Source: SIG622 sp045604705 (GTDB lineage Bacteria; Bacillota; Clostridia; Oscillospirales; CAG-382). From it: a stretch of 38,062 nt of DNA. The number at the start of each line of letters is the position of its first letter. Positions within the stretch are counted from its first letter, which is position 1. The DNA is taken from NCBI GenBank assembly GCA_045604705.1, contig JAZUOO010000061.1, positions 1 through 38,062 on the forward strand. Direction: 5' to 3'. A model generated the notes under the pieces. The model ran no database searches and had not been told where the DNA came from. It saw nothing but the letters and a program-made list of their open reading frames with translations. Both the position numbers and the translations under genes were made by a program. Below, one piece after another: positions 26,725 to 34,356 of the stretch.

Positions 26725-26757
26725 AAAAAAGTATCGAAATCCATCGGGAGGTTACCG

Positions 26758-27618
26758 ATGACACAAAACGTTTTATCACAAATTTCCTGCAAACTGCCGA
26801 AAATGTCTAAAAGTCACAAGCTTATCGGCAGATATATAATTGATAACAGCGAAAACTCCATGAATATGACTGCAACAAAGCTCGGAGAAAAAATAGGTGT
26901 ATCTGAATCAACGGTCGTTAGATTTGCCATCGAGTTAGGATATAAGGGCTACCCTGAGCTTCAGCGGGCATTGAGAACGTTAATAAAGACAAAAATGACG
27001 TCTGTGCAAAGAATAGATATTTCCGATTCAACAATTGGTGAGGATGTTCTCAAGGATGTCATGATGAATGATATAGAAAATCTCAAGACCTCGGTTGAGC
27101 AGCTTGACAGAGCTGAATTTGAAAAGGCATCGAAAATGATTGCAAATGCATCAGCTGTTTATATTGTAGGTGTTCGTTCGGCGTCTATGCTTGCAAATTT
27201 CCTTTATTACTACCTGGATCTTATAATGGATAACGTTCATCTTCTCATGACAACCGGTGCAGGAGAGATATTTGAACAACTAAGAAGAATAAAAAAAGAG
27301 GATGTTATAATTGGTATAACATTTCCGAGGTATTCAGCAAGAACAAGAGAGTGCCTTGAAATAGCCAAGAAATGTGGTGCAGATATTGTCGCAATAACGG
27401 ACAATGAAGTATCACCTATAACATCGATTGCAAACAGTGTATTATATGTTAAGAGCGACATGGCATCATTTGTAGATTCACTTGTATGTCCATTAAGTGT
27501 CATTAATGCACTTATAGTTTCCGTAGGCAGAAAGAAAAAGGCTTCATTAAAAAATACCTTTAAACGCCTTGAGGAACTCTGGGAGGAATTCGACGTTTAT
27601 GATGACAACAAGAAGTAA
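26758..27618 (+). CDS. RpiR/MurR-family transcriptional regulator (HTH plus SIS)
   Basis: DNA-binding regulator of 286 residues. The N-terminal RpiR helix-turn-helix is clear (KLGEKIGVSESTVVRFAIELGY, about 41-62). A SIS sugar-phosphate-binding domain follows (IVGVRSASMLANF from about 137, then VIGITFPRYSARTRE and VAITDN). Members usually sense phosphosugars or N-acetyl-amino-sugar phosphates and control nearby sugar genes, yet no sugar gene is next to it. GGGAGG precedes the ATG. It overlaps the next gene by 20 bases, so it is co-translated with a flavoprotein and housekeeping genes. It may autoregulate this operon; that is inference. Confidence 0.9.
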   Translation: MTQNVLSQISCKLPKMSKSHKLIGRYIIDNSENSMNMTATKLGEKIGVSESTVVRFAIELGYKGYPELQRALRTLIKTKMTSVQRIDISDSTIGEDVLKDVMMNDIENLKTSVEQLDRAEFEKASKMIANASAVYIVGVRSASMLANFLYYYLDLIMDNVHLLMTTGAGEIFEQLRRIKKEDVIIGITFPRYSARTRECLEIAKKCGADIVAITDNEVSPITSIANSVLYVKSDMASFVDSLVCPLSVINALIVSVGRKKKASLKNTFKRLEELWEEFDVYDDNKK

Positions 27619-28915
27619 TTACAGTGATATAGCAATCATCGGTGCAGGTGCTTCCGGTCTTATGTGTACATCTTACGCATCATTTTCGAATTATGGAATT
27701 ACCGTTTTCGAAAAAAATTCCTCATTAAAAAAATTAAAGTCAGATATTTTTTTTGATAATGCTTATTTAGGTAAAAAGCTTCTGATAACAGGTAAGGGAA
27801 GATGTAACCTTACAAATAACTGTACAACGGAAGAGTTTTTAAAAAATGTTCCGGGCAACCCAAAATTTTTGTACTCAGCTTTAAGATGCTTTGATACAGC
27901 GTCTGTGATGAAATTCTTTGAAGATAACGGATGTCCTCTGAAGACAGAGAGAGGAAACAGAGTATTCCCGGTTTCTGATAAATCAAGAGATGTATTGGAG
28001 GCTTTAAAAAGGAGTATTCGCAAAGATAATTGCAGATTTATAAATGCCGCTGTTACAGATATTGAAAATAATGGACATTGTTTTAGGGTTACTTGTTCCG
28101 ATAATAAAAGCTACCGTTTTAAAAAAGTAATAATTTGCACAGGTGGACTTTCATATCCGACAACCGGTTCAACGGGTGACGGTTACAATTTTGCAGAAAA
28201 ACTCGGTCATACAATAATACCTGTAAGGGGTTCACTTGTTCCTATTGAATTAAAAGGAGATCTGCATTCTGAATTGCAAGGATTGACTTTAAAAAACGTA
28301 GTTTTGACATTGTACGATGAAAGGAATAAAAAAGTCTTTTCTGAACTTGGTGAAATGCTCTTTACCCATTTTGGAATATCTGGACCTCTGGTGTTGTCGT
28401 GTTCTGCGAATATGCGGGATGATCCTTCAAAATACAGAATTGAAATTGATTTAAAACCTGCTCTTAGCGAGGAAGTTCTTGAAACAAGAGTTGTTTCTGA
28501 CTTTAGCAAGTACATCAATCGTGACATAAGTAATGCCATGTGCGATTTGTTACCGCAAGCCTTAATACGCCCGTTTATCCGAGTGTGCGGTATTCCGAAT
28601 TCAATAAAAGTAAACACATTAAAAAGAGAACAAAGGAAGCTAATTATCAACACCTTAAAGCATTTTCCGTTGGATATAAAATGTTTAAGACCGGTAACCG
28701 AAGCGGTAATAACCTCCGGTGGCGTTTCCATTAAGGAAATAAATCCTTCCACAATGGAATCAAAGAAATGTGAGGGATTATATTTCGCCGGTGAAATCAT
28801 AGATGTTGATGCGTATACGGGCGGATTTAATTTACAGATAGCATTTTCAACGGGAAAACTTGCGGCATTTTCCGCGATTTCTTCATTAAATCAAAGTGAG
28901 GTTTTATATGAGTAA
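27599..28915 (+). CDS. HI0933/BaiN-like FAD-dependent oxidoreductase
   Basis: Flavoprotein of the HI0933 (YhiN) family, 438 residues. The FAD-binding Rossmann motif is G15-A-G-A-S-G20 (IAIIGAGASGLM); GKGRCNLTN, conserved in this family, follows, and YFAGEIIDVDAYTGGFNLQ near the C-terminus is the second FAD-contact region. The physiological reaction is not settled for most members; one relative, BaiN of Clostridium scindens, acts in bile acid 7-dehydroxylation. The neighbours cmk-plsC-ispH-rpsA are the usual clostridial context and point to a housekeeping role rather than bile acid metabolism. The ATG at 27599 is used with GGGAGGA upstream; an in-frame ATG follows directly (27602). Confidence 0.9.
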   Translation: MMTTRSNYSDIAIIGAGASGLMCTSYASFSNYGITVFEKNSSLKKLKSDIFFDNAYLGKKLLITGKGRCNLTNNCTTEEFLKNVPGNPKFLYSALRCFDTASVMKFFEDNGCPLKTERGNRVFPVSDKSRDVLEALKRSIRKDNCRFINAAVTDIENNGHCFRVTCSDNKSYRFKKVIICTGGLSYPTTGSTGDGYNFAEKLGHTIIPVRGSLVPIELKGDLHSELQGLTLKNVVLTLYDERNKKVFSELGEMLFTHFGISGPLVLSCSANMRDDPSKYRIEIDLKPALSEEVLETRVVSDFSKYINRDISNAMCDLLPQALIRPFIRVCGIPNSIKVNTLKREQRKLIINTLKHFPLDIKCLRPVTEAVITSGGVSIKEINPSTMESKKCEGLYFAGEIIDVDAYTGGFNLQIAFSTGKLAAFSAISSLNQSEVLYE

Positions 28916-29591
28916 ATTATTTAAGATAGCTATAGACGGCCCCTCGGGTGTCGGAAAGAGTACACTTGCAAAAGCACTTGCAAAAGAATTTAATTTTATA
29001 TATGTCGATACCGGTGCAATATACAGAACTGTCGGTTTATATGCTCAGTATAATAACATAGATCCGAGCGATGAAGTTACCATGTCTGAGCACCTTGTTA
29101 ATATCAATATTGAACTTAAATGGATTGACGGCACTCAGAGAATATACCTTAATGGAAAAGATGTGTCTGATGAAATAAGAACACCTAAATCCTCGATGTA
29201 TGCATCAGCTGTATCTGCGCTTCCTGCTGTCAGGGCATTTCTTCTTAATAAACAAAGAGATATAGCGAAGCACAACTCCGTTATAATGGACGGCAGAGAT
29301 ATTGGGACTGTAATTCTTCCGGATGCCGATGTGAAAATTTTTATGAGTGCTAATGAAGTCAGCAGAGCCGAAAGGAGATATAAGGAACTTATCCAAAAAG
29401 ATCAAAAGATTTCATTTGAAGAAGTACTGTCTGATATGAAGCAACGGGATAAGAACGATTCCACAAGAAGCACAGCACCTCTTGTTCCCGCCGAAGATGC
29501 AATTATGTTTGACAATACTAGCCTAAATATTGAGCAGACCGTAGCGGAAGCAAAAAAAATCATTATGGAGAAATTAAAAAATGAGCTTTAA
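28908..29591 (+). CDS. cmk: Cytidylate kinase
   Basis: Phosphorylates CMP and dCMP with ATP; cytosolic, 227 residues. P-loop G11-P-S-G-V-G-K-S-T19 near the start, followed by the YVDTGAIYR substrate-binding stretch, then MDGRDIGTVILPDADVKIF and the lid region ending RDKNDSTRSTAPL, all characteristic. The ATG at 28908 is chosen over one four codons upstream because a GTGAGG lies in front and the MSKLFKIAIDGPSG start matches the family. It overlaps its neighbours at both ends (8 and 11 bases), inside a compact operon. Confidence 0.96.
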   Translation: MSKLFKIAIDGPSGVGKSTLAKALAKEFNFIYVDTGAIYRTVGLYAQYNNIDPSDEVTMSEHLVNINIELKWIDGTQRIYLNGKDVSDEIRTPKSSMYASAVSALPAVRAFLLNKQRDIAKHNSVIMDGRDIGTVILPDADVKIFMSANEVSRAERRYKELIQKDQKISFEEVLSDMKQRDKNDSTRSTAPLVPAEDAIMFDNTSLNIEQTVAEAKKIIMEKLKNEL

Positions 29592-30198
29592 AAGTTTTAT
29601 TTTCAAATGTTTGAAATGTTTTTTCAGAGTAGAGGTAATAAATCCTGAAAAAGAACCCACAACAGGAGTATTACTGTGTTCCAATCACATTTCCAATTTT
29701 GATCCTGTAATGATTGTTACTTCACTTAAGAACGAAACCAGCTTCATGGCGAAGAAGGAACTATTTAAGATTCCGATTGTAGGCTCTGTAATAAAGCTTT
29801 TCGGCGCCTTTCCCGTGGAAAGGGGAAGTGTTGACCTTAATGCTATGAAAAAGGCTATATCGTTGCTTGATGAAGGGAATACTGTTGGAATGTTTCCTCA
29901 AGGGACAAGATATCCCGGTAAAAATCCGCGTGACACAAAAGTAAAGAGCGGTGCCGGAATGATTGTTACAAGGGCACATATTGATATTCTTCCGATTGCC
30001 ATAATTGCAAAAAATAATAAAAGCAGAATTTTTGGCAAAAAATTCATTGTAATTGGTGATATAATTAAGTATGAAACATTAAACAACACCGATAAGTCCA
30101 GAGAAGAATTTGATAGAATTTCTGCCTTTATTTTTGAAAAGATCTGTGCTTTGCATGATAAATACTCTTATTTAACAAATGGTAAAAATGAAAAATAA
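29581..30198 (+). CDS. plsC: 1-acyl-sn-glycerol-3-phosphate acyltransferase
   Basis: Membrane-associated enzyme that makes phosphatidic acid from lysophosphatidate, 205 residues. The catalytic H-x4-D motif is H36-ISNF-D41. The second block reads FPQGTRYPG where most family members have FPEGTR, so Gln replaces the Glu. GAFPVERG lies between them. The hydrophobic N-terminus (FKSFIFKCLKCFF) probably sits at the membrane. It overlaps cmk by 11 bases and the ispH fusion by 20. Confidence 0.9.
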   Translation: MSFKSFIFKCLKCFFRVEVINPEKEPTTGVLLCSNHISNFDPVMIVTSLKNETSFMAKKELFKIPIVGSVIKLFGAFPVERGSVDLNAMKKAISLLDEGNTVGMFPQGTRYPGKNPRDTKVKSGAGMIVTRAHIDILPIAIIAKNNKSRIFGKKFIVIGDIIKYETLNNTDKSREEFDRISAFIFEKICALHDKYSYLTNGKNEK

Positions 30199-32281
30199 TC
30201 TGTCTATAAAAGTATCCGAGGACTCAGGCTTTTGCTTTGGTGTAAGACGAGCTGACAAAATCGTTAAAGAGCTTGCCGATAAAAATCAAAAAGTATATAT
30301 ATATGGCGAGCTGATACACAATAGTGATTATATAAATAAACTGACCTCGGGCGGAATTATAACCTTTGAATCGTTAGATGATATAAATATTCCGTATAAT
30401 GCAGTAGGCGTTATCAGAACTCACGGTGTTACACTTGAGGAAGAGAAGGAAATGAACATACGATTTTCAAAGGTTATTGATACAACCTGTCCTTTCGTAA
30501 AAAAAATCCATAATATCGTGAGCACTTATTCTTCACCGGACGTCGATACCATAATTATAGGTAAAGCATTACACCCGGAGGTCATCGGAATCAAGAGTTA
30601 TGCCAAAGGTGATGTATATGTTTTTGACTCTCCGGAGAGTATCAGTTGTTTCGAAAATGTAAATTTTGGAAAAAAAGCAGCAATTTTGGTCTCTCAAACT
30701 ACAAATAATACGGAAAATTATAAAAAGTGCCAAAATGTTCTCAATTTTGTATATACTAATTTAAAAGTTTTTGATACAATATGTTCTGTTACTGAAAGTA
30801 GACAAAGTCATGCTCGTGAAGAATCTTGTGTTAATGACATAATGATTGTTGTCGGAGGGATAAAGAGTTCCAACACAAAACATCTTTATGAAATTTGCCG
30901 TGAAAACTGCGGTGGTACATTTTTCTGTGAGAATGCAGATTCCTTGCCGTTTGATAGTGTTAAGGCTACAGTAAACAAATTAATTCGATACAATAGCGGT
31001 TTAACCGTTTGTATTACAGCAGGTGCTTCAACACCTGATGACATAATAGAGGAGGTAAAAATCAGAATGAACAACATTGCATCTGATAACTACACAGCAA
31101 AAACTGAAATCAAAGAGGGGATGAGCTTTGAAGAAATGCTCGATTCCTACACAAAACCCCCGAGAGCAGGAGAAAGGGTACATGGAGTTATTACATCTGT
31201 GACACCGGCAGCTATATATGTGGATCTCGGAATCAAGCAGACAGGCGTTCTTCCTTCAGCTGAAGTGACAGACGATCCTTCTGTTGATTTTATGGCAGAA
31301 TATAAGGTTGGCGACGAAATCGAAGTTCAGATTGTTAAGTACAACGATCCCGAAGGAATTGTTAACCTCTCCAAGAAGAAGCTTGACGGCGACAAGAACT
31401 GGCAGATTATCGTTGATGCTGCTGAGAACAATACTACTCTCACAGGTAAGGTTGTTGAAGCGGTTAAGGGCGGCGTTATCATGCAGTGCGGCGCAAACAG
31501 AGTATTTATTCCCGCTTCTCATACAGATTTCCCCAGAACGGAAGAAGGTGTTACAGACGAACAGCTTAAGAGTCTTGTTGGTAACACATATGACATCAAG
31601 ATTCTTCCCGATGTTAATAACCAGAGAAGACGTGCTGTTGGTTCTATCCGCAAGGTTGCTGCTGAAATAAGAAAAGCTAAGAGAGATGAATTCTGGGCAA
31701 GCGTTGAAGTTGGTAAGAAGTACAACGGTACAGTTAAGTCTATCACTCCTTACGGTGCATTTGTAGACCTCGGCGGAGTTGACGGTATGGTTCATATTAC
31801 GGAGCTCTCCTGGAAGAGAATTAAGCATCCTACAGAAGTTGTTAATATCGGCGATTCAGTTGACGTATTTGTTAAGGCTGTTGATATTGAAAAGAAGAGA
31901 ATTTCTCTCGGCCTCAAGACAGAAGAAACAAATCCTTGGAACATCCTTGCTTCGAAGTATGCTGAGGGTGATGAAGCTGAAGTTAAGGTCGTAAGCATTA
32001 TGCCTTTCGGTGCTTTTGCTGAAGTTGTTCCCGGTGTTGACGGTCTCATTCACATTTCACAGCTTGCAGACAGAAAGATTGATAAGCCCCAGGATGTTAT
32101 AGCTATCGGTGATGTTGTTACTGTTAAGATTATGTCTATTGACTACGAAGCTAAGAAGGTCAGCCTTTCAATCAGAGCTCTTCTTGCTCCCGTAGTTTCG
32201 GAAGATGATATTGTTGAAGTTCCGGAAGTTGAGACAGAAGCAGTAGCAGAAGAAACTGTCGATGCAGCAGACGCTGAATAA
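30179..32281 (+). CDS. ispH-rpsA: IspH (HMBPP reductase)–ribosomal protein S1 fusion
   Basis: Fusion of 700 residues. Residues 1 to about 290 are 4-hydroxy-3-methylbut-2-enyl diphosphate reductase, the last MEP-pathway step: cluster cysteines C19 (SGFCFGVRR), C104 (TTCPFVKK) and C202 (DTICSVT), ELIHN, and the C-terminal CITAGASTPDDIIEEV. From about 326 four S1 RNA-binding repeats follow (about 328-398, 416-490, 511-580, 597-665), then an acidic tail. The same fusion is known in several Clostridia. An ATG at 30179 or 30188 starts it inside plsC, with no evident Shine-Dalgarno, so coupling is likely. Codons differ visibly between halves: AAA and AAT prevail in the IspH half, AAG, AAC and CTC in the S1 half. 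An internal start may give free S1. Confidence 0.94.
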   Translation: MVKMKNNLSIKVSEDSGFCFGVRRADKIVKELADKNQKVYIYGELIHNSDYINKLTSGGIITFESLDDINIPYNAVGVIRTHGVTLEEEKEMNIRFSKVIDTTCPFVKKIHNIVSTYSSPDVDTIIIGKALHPEVIGIKSYAKGDVYVFDSPESISCFENVNFGKKAAILVSQTTNNTENYKKCQNVLNFVYTNLKVFDTICSVTESRQSHAREESCVNDIMIVVGGIKSSNTKHLYEICRENCGGTFFCENADSLPFDSVKATVNKLIRYNSGLTVCITAGASTPDDIIEEVKIRMNNIASDNYTAKTEIKEGMSFEEMLDSYTKPPRAGERVHGVITSVTPAAIYVDLGIKQTGVLPSAEVTDDPSVDFMAEYKVGDEIEVQIVKYNDPEGIVNLSKKKLDGDKNWQIIVDAAENNTTLTGKVVEAVKGGVIMQCGANRVFIPASHTDFPRTEEGVTDEQLKSLVGNTYDIKILPDVNNQRRRAVGSIRKVAAEIRKAKRDEFWASVEVGKKYNGTVKSITPYGAFVDLGGVDGMVHITELSWKRIKHPTEVVNIGDSVDVFVKAVDIEKKRISLGLKTEETNPWNILASKYAEGDEAEVKVVSIMPFGAFAEVVPGVDGLIHISQLADRKIDKPQDVIAIGDVVTVKIMSIDYEAKKVSLSIRALLAPVVSEDDIVEVPEVETEAVAEETVDAADAE
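31048..31069 (+). promoter_or_regulatory. Candidate internal ribosome binding site and start for free S1 protein
   Basis: AGAGGAGGT (31048-31056) lies 10 bases before an ATG (31067-31069) that is in frame with the fusion, exactly where the IspH homology ends and before the first S1 repeat. Starting here would give a 404-residue S1-like protein. The GGAGG also encodes part of the conserved IIEEV of IspH, so chance cannot be excluded. Confidence 0.55.
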
Positions 32282-32299
32282 TTCATATAAAATAATTCG

Positions 32300-32337
32300 T
32301 CCGATGTTCATTGTTTTGAGCATCGGATTTTTTATTT
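32300..32337 (+). terminator. Intrinsic terminator of the rpiR–ispH-rpsA operon
   Basis: TCCGATG (32300-32306) pairs with CATCGGA (32321-32327), followed by TTTTTTATTT. It begins 19 bases after the ispH-rpsA stop. Confidence 0.85.
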
Positions 32338-32450
32338 GTATTTTAACGGGGGGGATACCCAATTATTTTTTTAACACAGAAAAAACTCAGTGCGAAAATC
32401 TGTATTTGGATTTTTGTTTAAAATCGAATTTAAAAAACAAGCTCGAGCAT

Positions 32451-32478
32451 AAAATAAAAAGGCAGCCGAAAAGCCGCC
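32451..32478 (-). terminator. Intrinsic terminator of the Na+/phosphate cotransporter gene
   Basis: On the minus strand GGCGGC and GCTGCC pair (one G·T) around TTTTCG and run into TTTTTATTTT. It starts 12 bases after the transporter stop codon. Confidence 0.85.
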
Positions 32479-32489
32479 CGATTATCCTA

Positions 32490-34244
32490 TTATTGGGGAT
32501 TTAAAGAATATTTATTCAAGTAGTTTTCGTAAACTTCTTTAAAATGAGCATCAGATGATTTAATTGTTCTAAGAGATTCGTGAATGTTCATTGTATGCTG
32601 AGCTCTGTCTATGATACCGCCTGCAATGTTAGAACAGTGGTCAGATACTCTCTCTAAGTTTGTAAGAAGGTCGTTCCATACGAAGCCTGCTTCAATACTG
32701 CAGTCACTCTGCTGAAGTCTGTATATATGCCTTAAACGTAATTCTTCTTTAAGCCCGTCAATTACCTGCTCAAGAGGCTCAACGTATGAACACGCTTCAT
32801 AATCATTATCAACGAATGAGTCTATGGTTTTATCCAGAATTTCTGTAATTGCGGAAGTTAATATCTTAATCTCTTTCTTGGCATTGTCTGTGAAAGTAAG
32901 ATTCTTTTCAATAAGCTCCTCAATTGATTCAAGGACGTTGACGCTGTGGTCGGAAATTCTTTCAAAGTCTCCTATAGCTTTAAGAAGCATGGCAGATTCA
33001 AGGGTATCAGAGACGCTGAGCGGCTTTGCACTAAGTTTTACAAGATATGAACCAAGCAGGTCTTCAAATTTGTCTGATTTTTCTTCAAGACTACGTATTT
33101 CAACTGCTTTTTCCTTTGAATAATCCGTAAGTAATTTTATTGAATCCTTTAATGCCTGTACAGAGCATATTGCCATGTCATTTGCAACCTCACGGCAACG
33201 CTGGAGAGCGATTGGTGGTGTAGTAAGAAGTCTTTCATCTAGTTCAACTACAGGCTCAGGCTGCTTTCCATCAGGGATAAGCTTGTTTGCGATGTTTTCC
33301 AGGACAGATGATAGTGGGAGAAATACAAGCAAGCACAGTATTTTAAACAATGAATGGCAGACAGCGATTCCCAAGGGACTTGCGGCTTCAGAGAGAAATT
33401 CAATATTAAAAATAGCCTGACTGATGCAGAATACAGTTAGCCAAACTACCGTACCAAGCACGTTGAACGACAGATGCACAAGTGCAGCTCTTTTTGCATT
33501 CTTTGTTGCACCGAAAGAGGAAATAATAGCAGTGATACAAGTACCAATATTTTGCCCCATGATTATCGGAATAGCAGCACCGTATGTTACACCATCGGTC
33601 AAAGATATTGCTTGAAGAATACCAACCGAAGCAGAGCTTGACTGAATTATTGCTGTAATAACGACACCTGCAAGCGTTCCGAGAATGGGATTTTCAAACA
33701 TAGTAAGAAGGCTCTTAAAGGCTTCATTACCCTCCAAAACAGAAACTGCATCAGACATTGTTTGCATTCCAAACATCAGTGTAGCAAAGCCGAGAAGAAT
33801 TGTACCAATATCCCTCTTTCTTTCAACTTTGCTGAACATATAAAGTGCAATGCCGATAAAAGCAAGAATTGGTGTAAACGATGCTGGCTTAAGCATTGTA
33901 AGAAAGAGATTGTTTCCACCGTCAATGCCGGTAAGGCTGAGAATCCATGCTGTAACACTGGTACCGAGGTTCGCACCTAAAATTACATTTGTAGCCTGAC
34001 TCAGATTCATAAGCCCTGAGTTTACAAAACCAACTACCATAACAGTGGTTGCAGATGAACTTTGAATTACTGCAGTTACGGCAATACCAGTAAGAAATCC
34101 TGCAATTTTGTTTGTTGTAAATTTTTCGAGAATGTCACGTAGTTTGCTGCCTGCACTTTTTTCAAGGGATTTTCCCATTACGTCCATACCAAAGAGGAAT
34201 AAACAGAGACCTCCAACCAAAGTTAAAACGTCGAAAATGCTCAT
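32490..34244 (-). CDS. Na+/phosphate cotransporter with fused PhoU domain (NptA/YjbB type)
   Basis: Membrane protein of 584 residues. The first ~315 residues hold two inverted Na/Pi-cotransporter repeats, each with the QSSSA signature (Q61-SSSAT and Q201-SSSAS) and NxGT motifs (GANLGTSVTA, GQNIGTCITA). Residues from about 340 are a helical PhoU-like domain (RISDHSVNVLESI, RVSDHCSNIAGGI), cytoplasmic. It should import or export inorganic phosphate with Na+, with PhoU giving regulation. AGGAG precedes the ATG. Three TTTACA-like repeats at 11-bp steps lie upstream and a PhoR/PhoP-like two-component pair is the next locus upstream on the same strand, which suggests phosphate control. Direction of transport is not given by sequence. 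Confidence 0.92.
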   Translation of the reverse strand: MSIFDVLTLVGGLCLFLFGMDVMGKSLEKSAGSKLRDILEKFTTNKIAGFLTGIAVTAVIQSSSATTVMVVGFVNSGLMNLSQATNVILGANLGTSVTAWILSLTGIDGGNNLFLTMLKPASFTPILAFIGIALYMFSKVERKRDIGTILLGFATLMFGMQTMSDAVSVLEGNEAFKSLLTMFENPILGTLAGVVITAIIQSSSASVGILQAISLTDGVTYGAAIPIIMGQNIGTCITAIISSFGATKNAKRAALVHLSFNVLGTVVWLTVFCISQAIFNIEFLSEAASPLGIAVCHSLFKILCLLVFLPLSSVLENIANKLIPDGKQPEPVVELDERLLTTPPIALQRCREVANDMAICSVQALKDSIKLLTDYSKEKAVEIRSLEEKSDKFEDLLGSYLVKLSAKPLSVSDTLESAMLLKAIGDFERISDHSVNVLESIEELIEKNLTFTDNAKKEIKILTSAITEILDKTIDSFVDNDYEACSYVEPLEQVIDGLKEELRLRHIYRLQQSDCSIEAGFVWNDLLTNLERVSDHCSNIAGGIIDRAQHTMNIHESLRTIKSSDAHFKEVYENYLNKYSLNPQ

Positions 34245-34270
34245 ACTTTTTCTCCTGTCATTTTACTTCT

Positions 34271-34330
34271 AGTATATACTATCACATTATTTTAAAATTT
34301 AAAATCAACCTATTGTAAAATCTGTGTAAA
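34271..34330 (-). promoter_or_regulatory. Putative PHO box and promoter upstream of the phosphate transporter
   Basis: On the minus strand the hexamers TTTACA (34325-34330), TTTACA (34314-34319) and TTGATT (34303-34308) recur every 11 bases, with a weaker fourth (TTTTAA, 34292-34297). This matches the layout of Firmicute PhoP boxes, direct repeats like TT(A/C/T)A(C/T)A spaced by about 5 bases. A TATACT -10 (34271-34276) lies downstream and the -35 is poor, as in PhoP-activated promoters. By inference the response regulator next door binds here. Confidence 0.6.
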
Positions 34331-34356
34331 GTCGAAATACATCTTTTTATGTTGAT

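Noticed and set aside
32262..32504. An 80-codon plus-strand frame with a hydrophobic stretch after ispH-rpsA
   Set aside because: It has no ribosome binding site, starts inside the S1 coding end, and runs through two terminators that serve the flanking genes.
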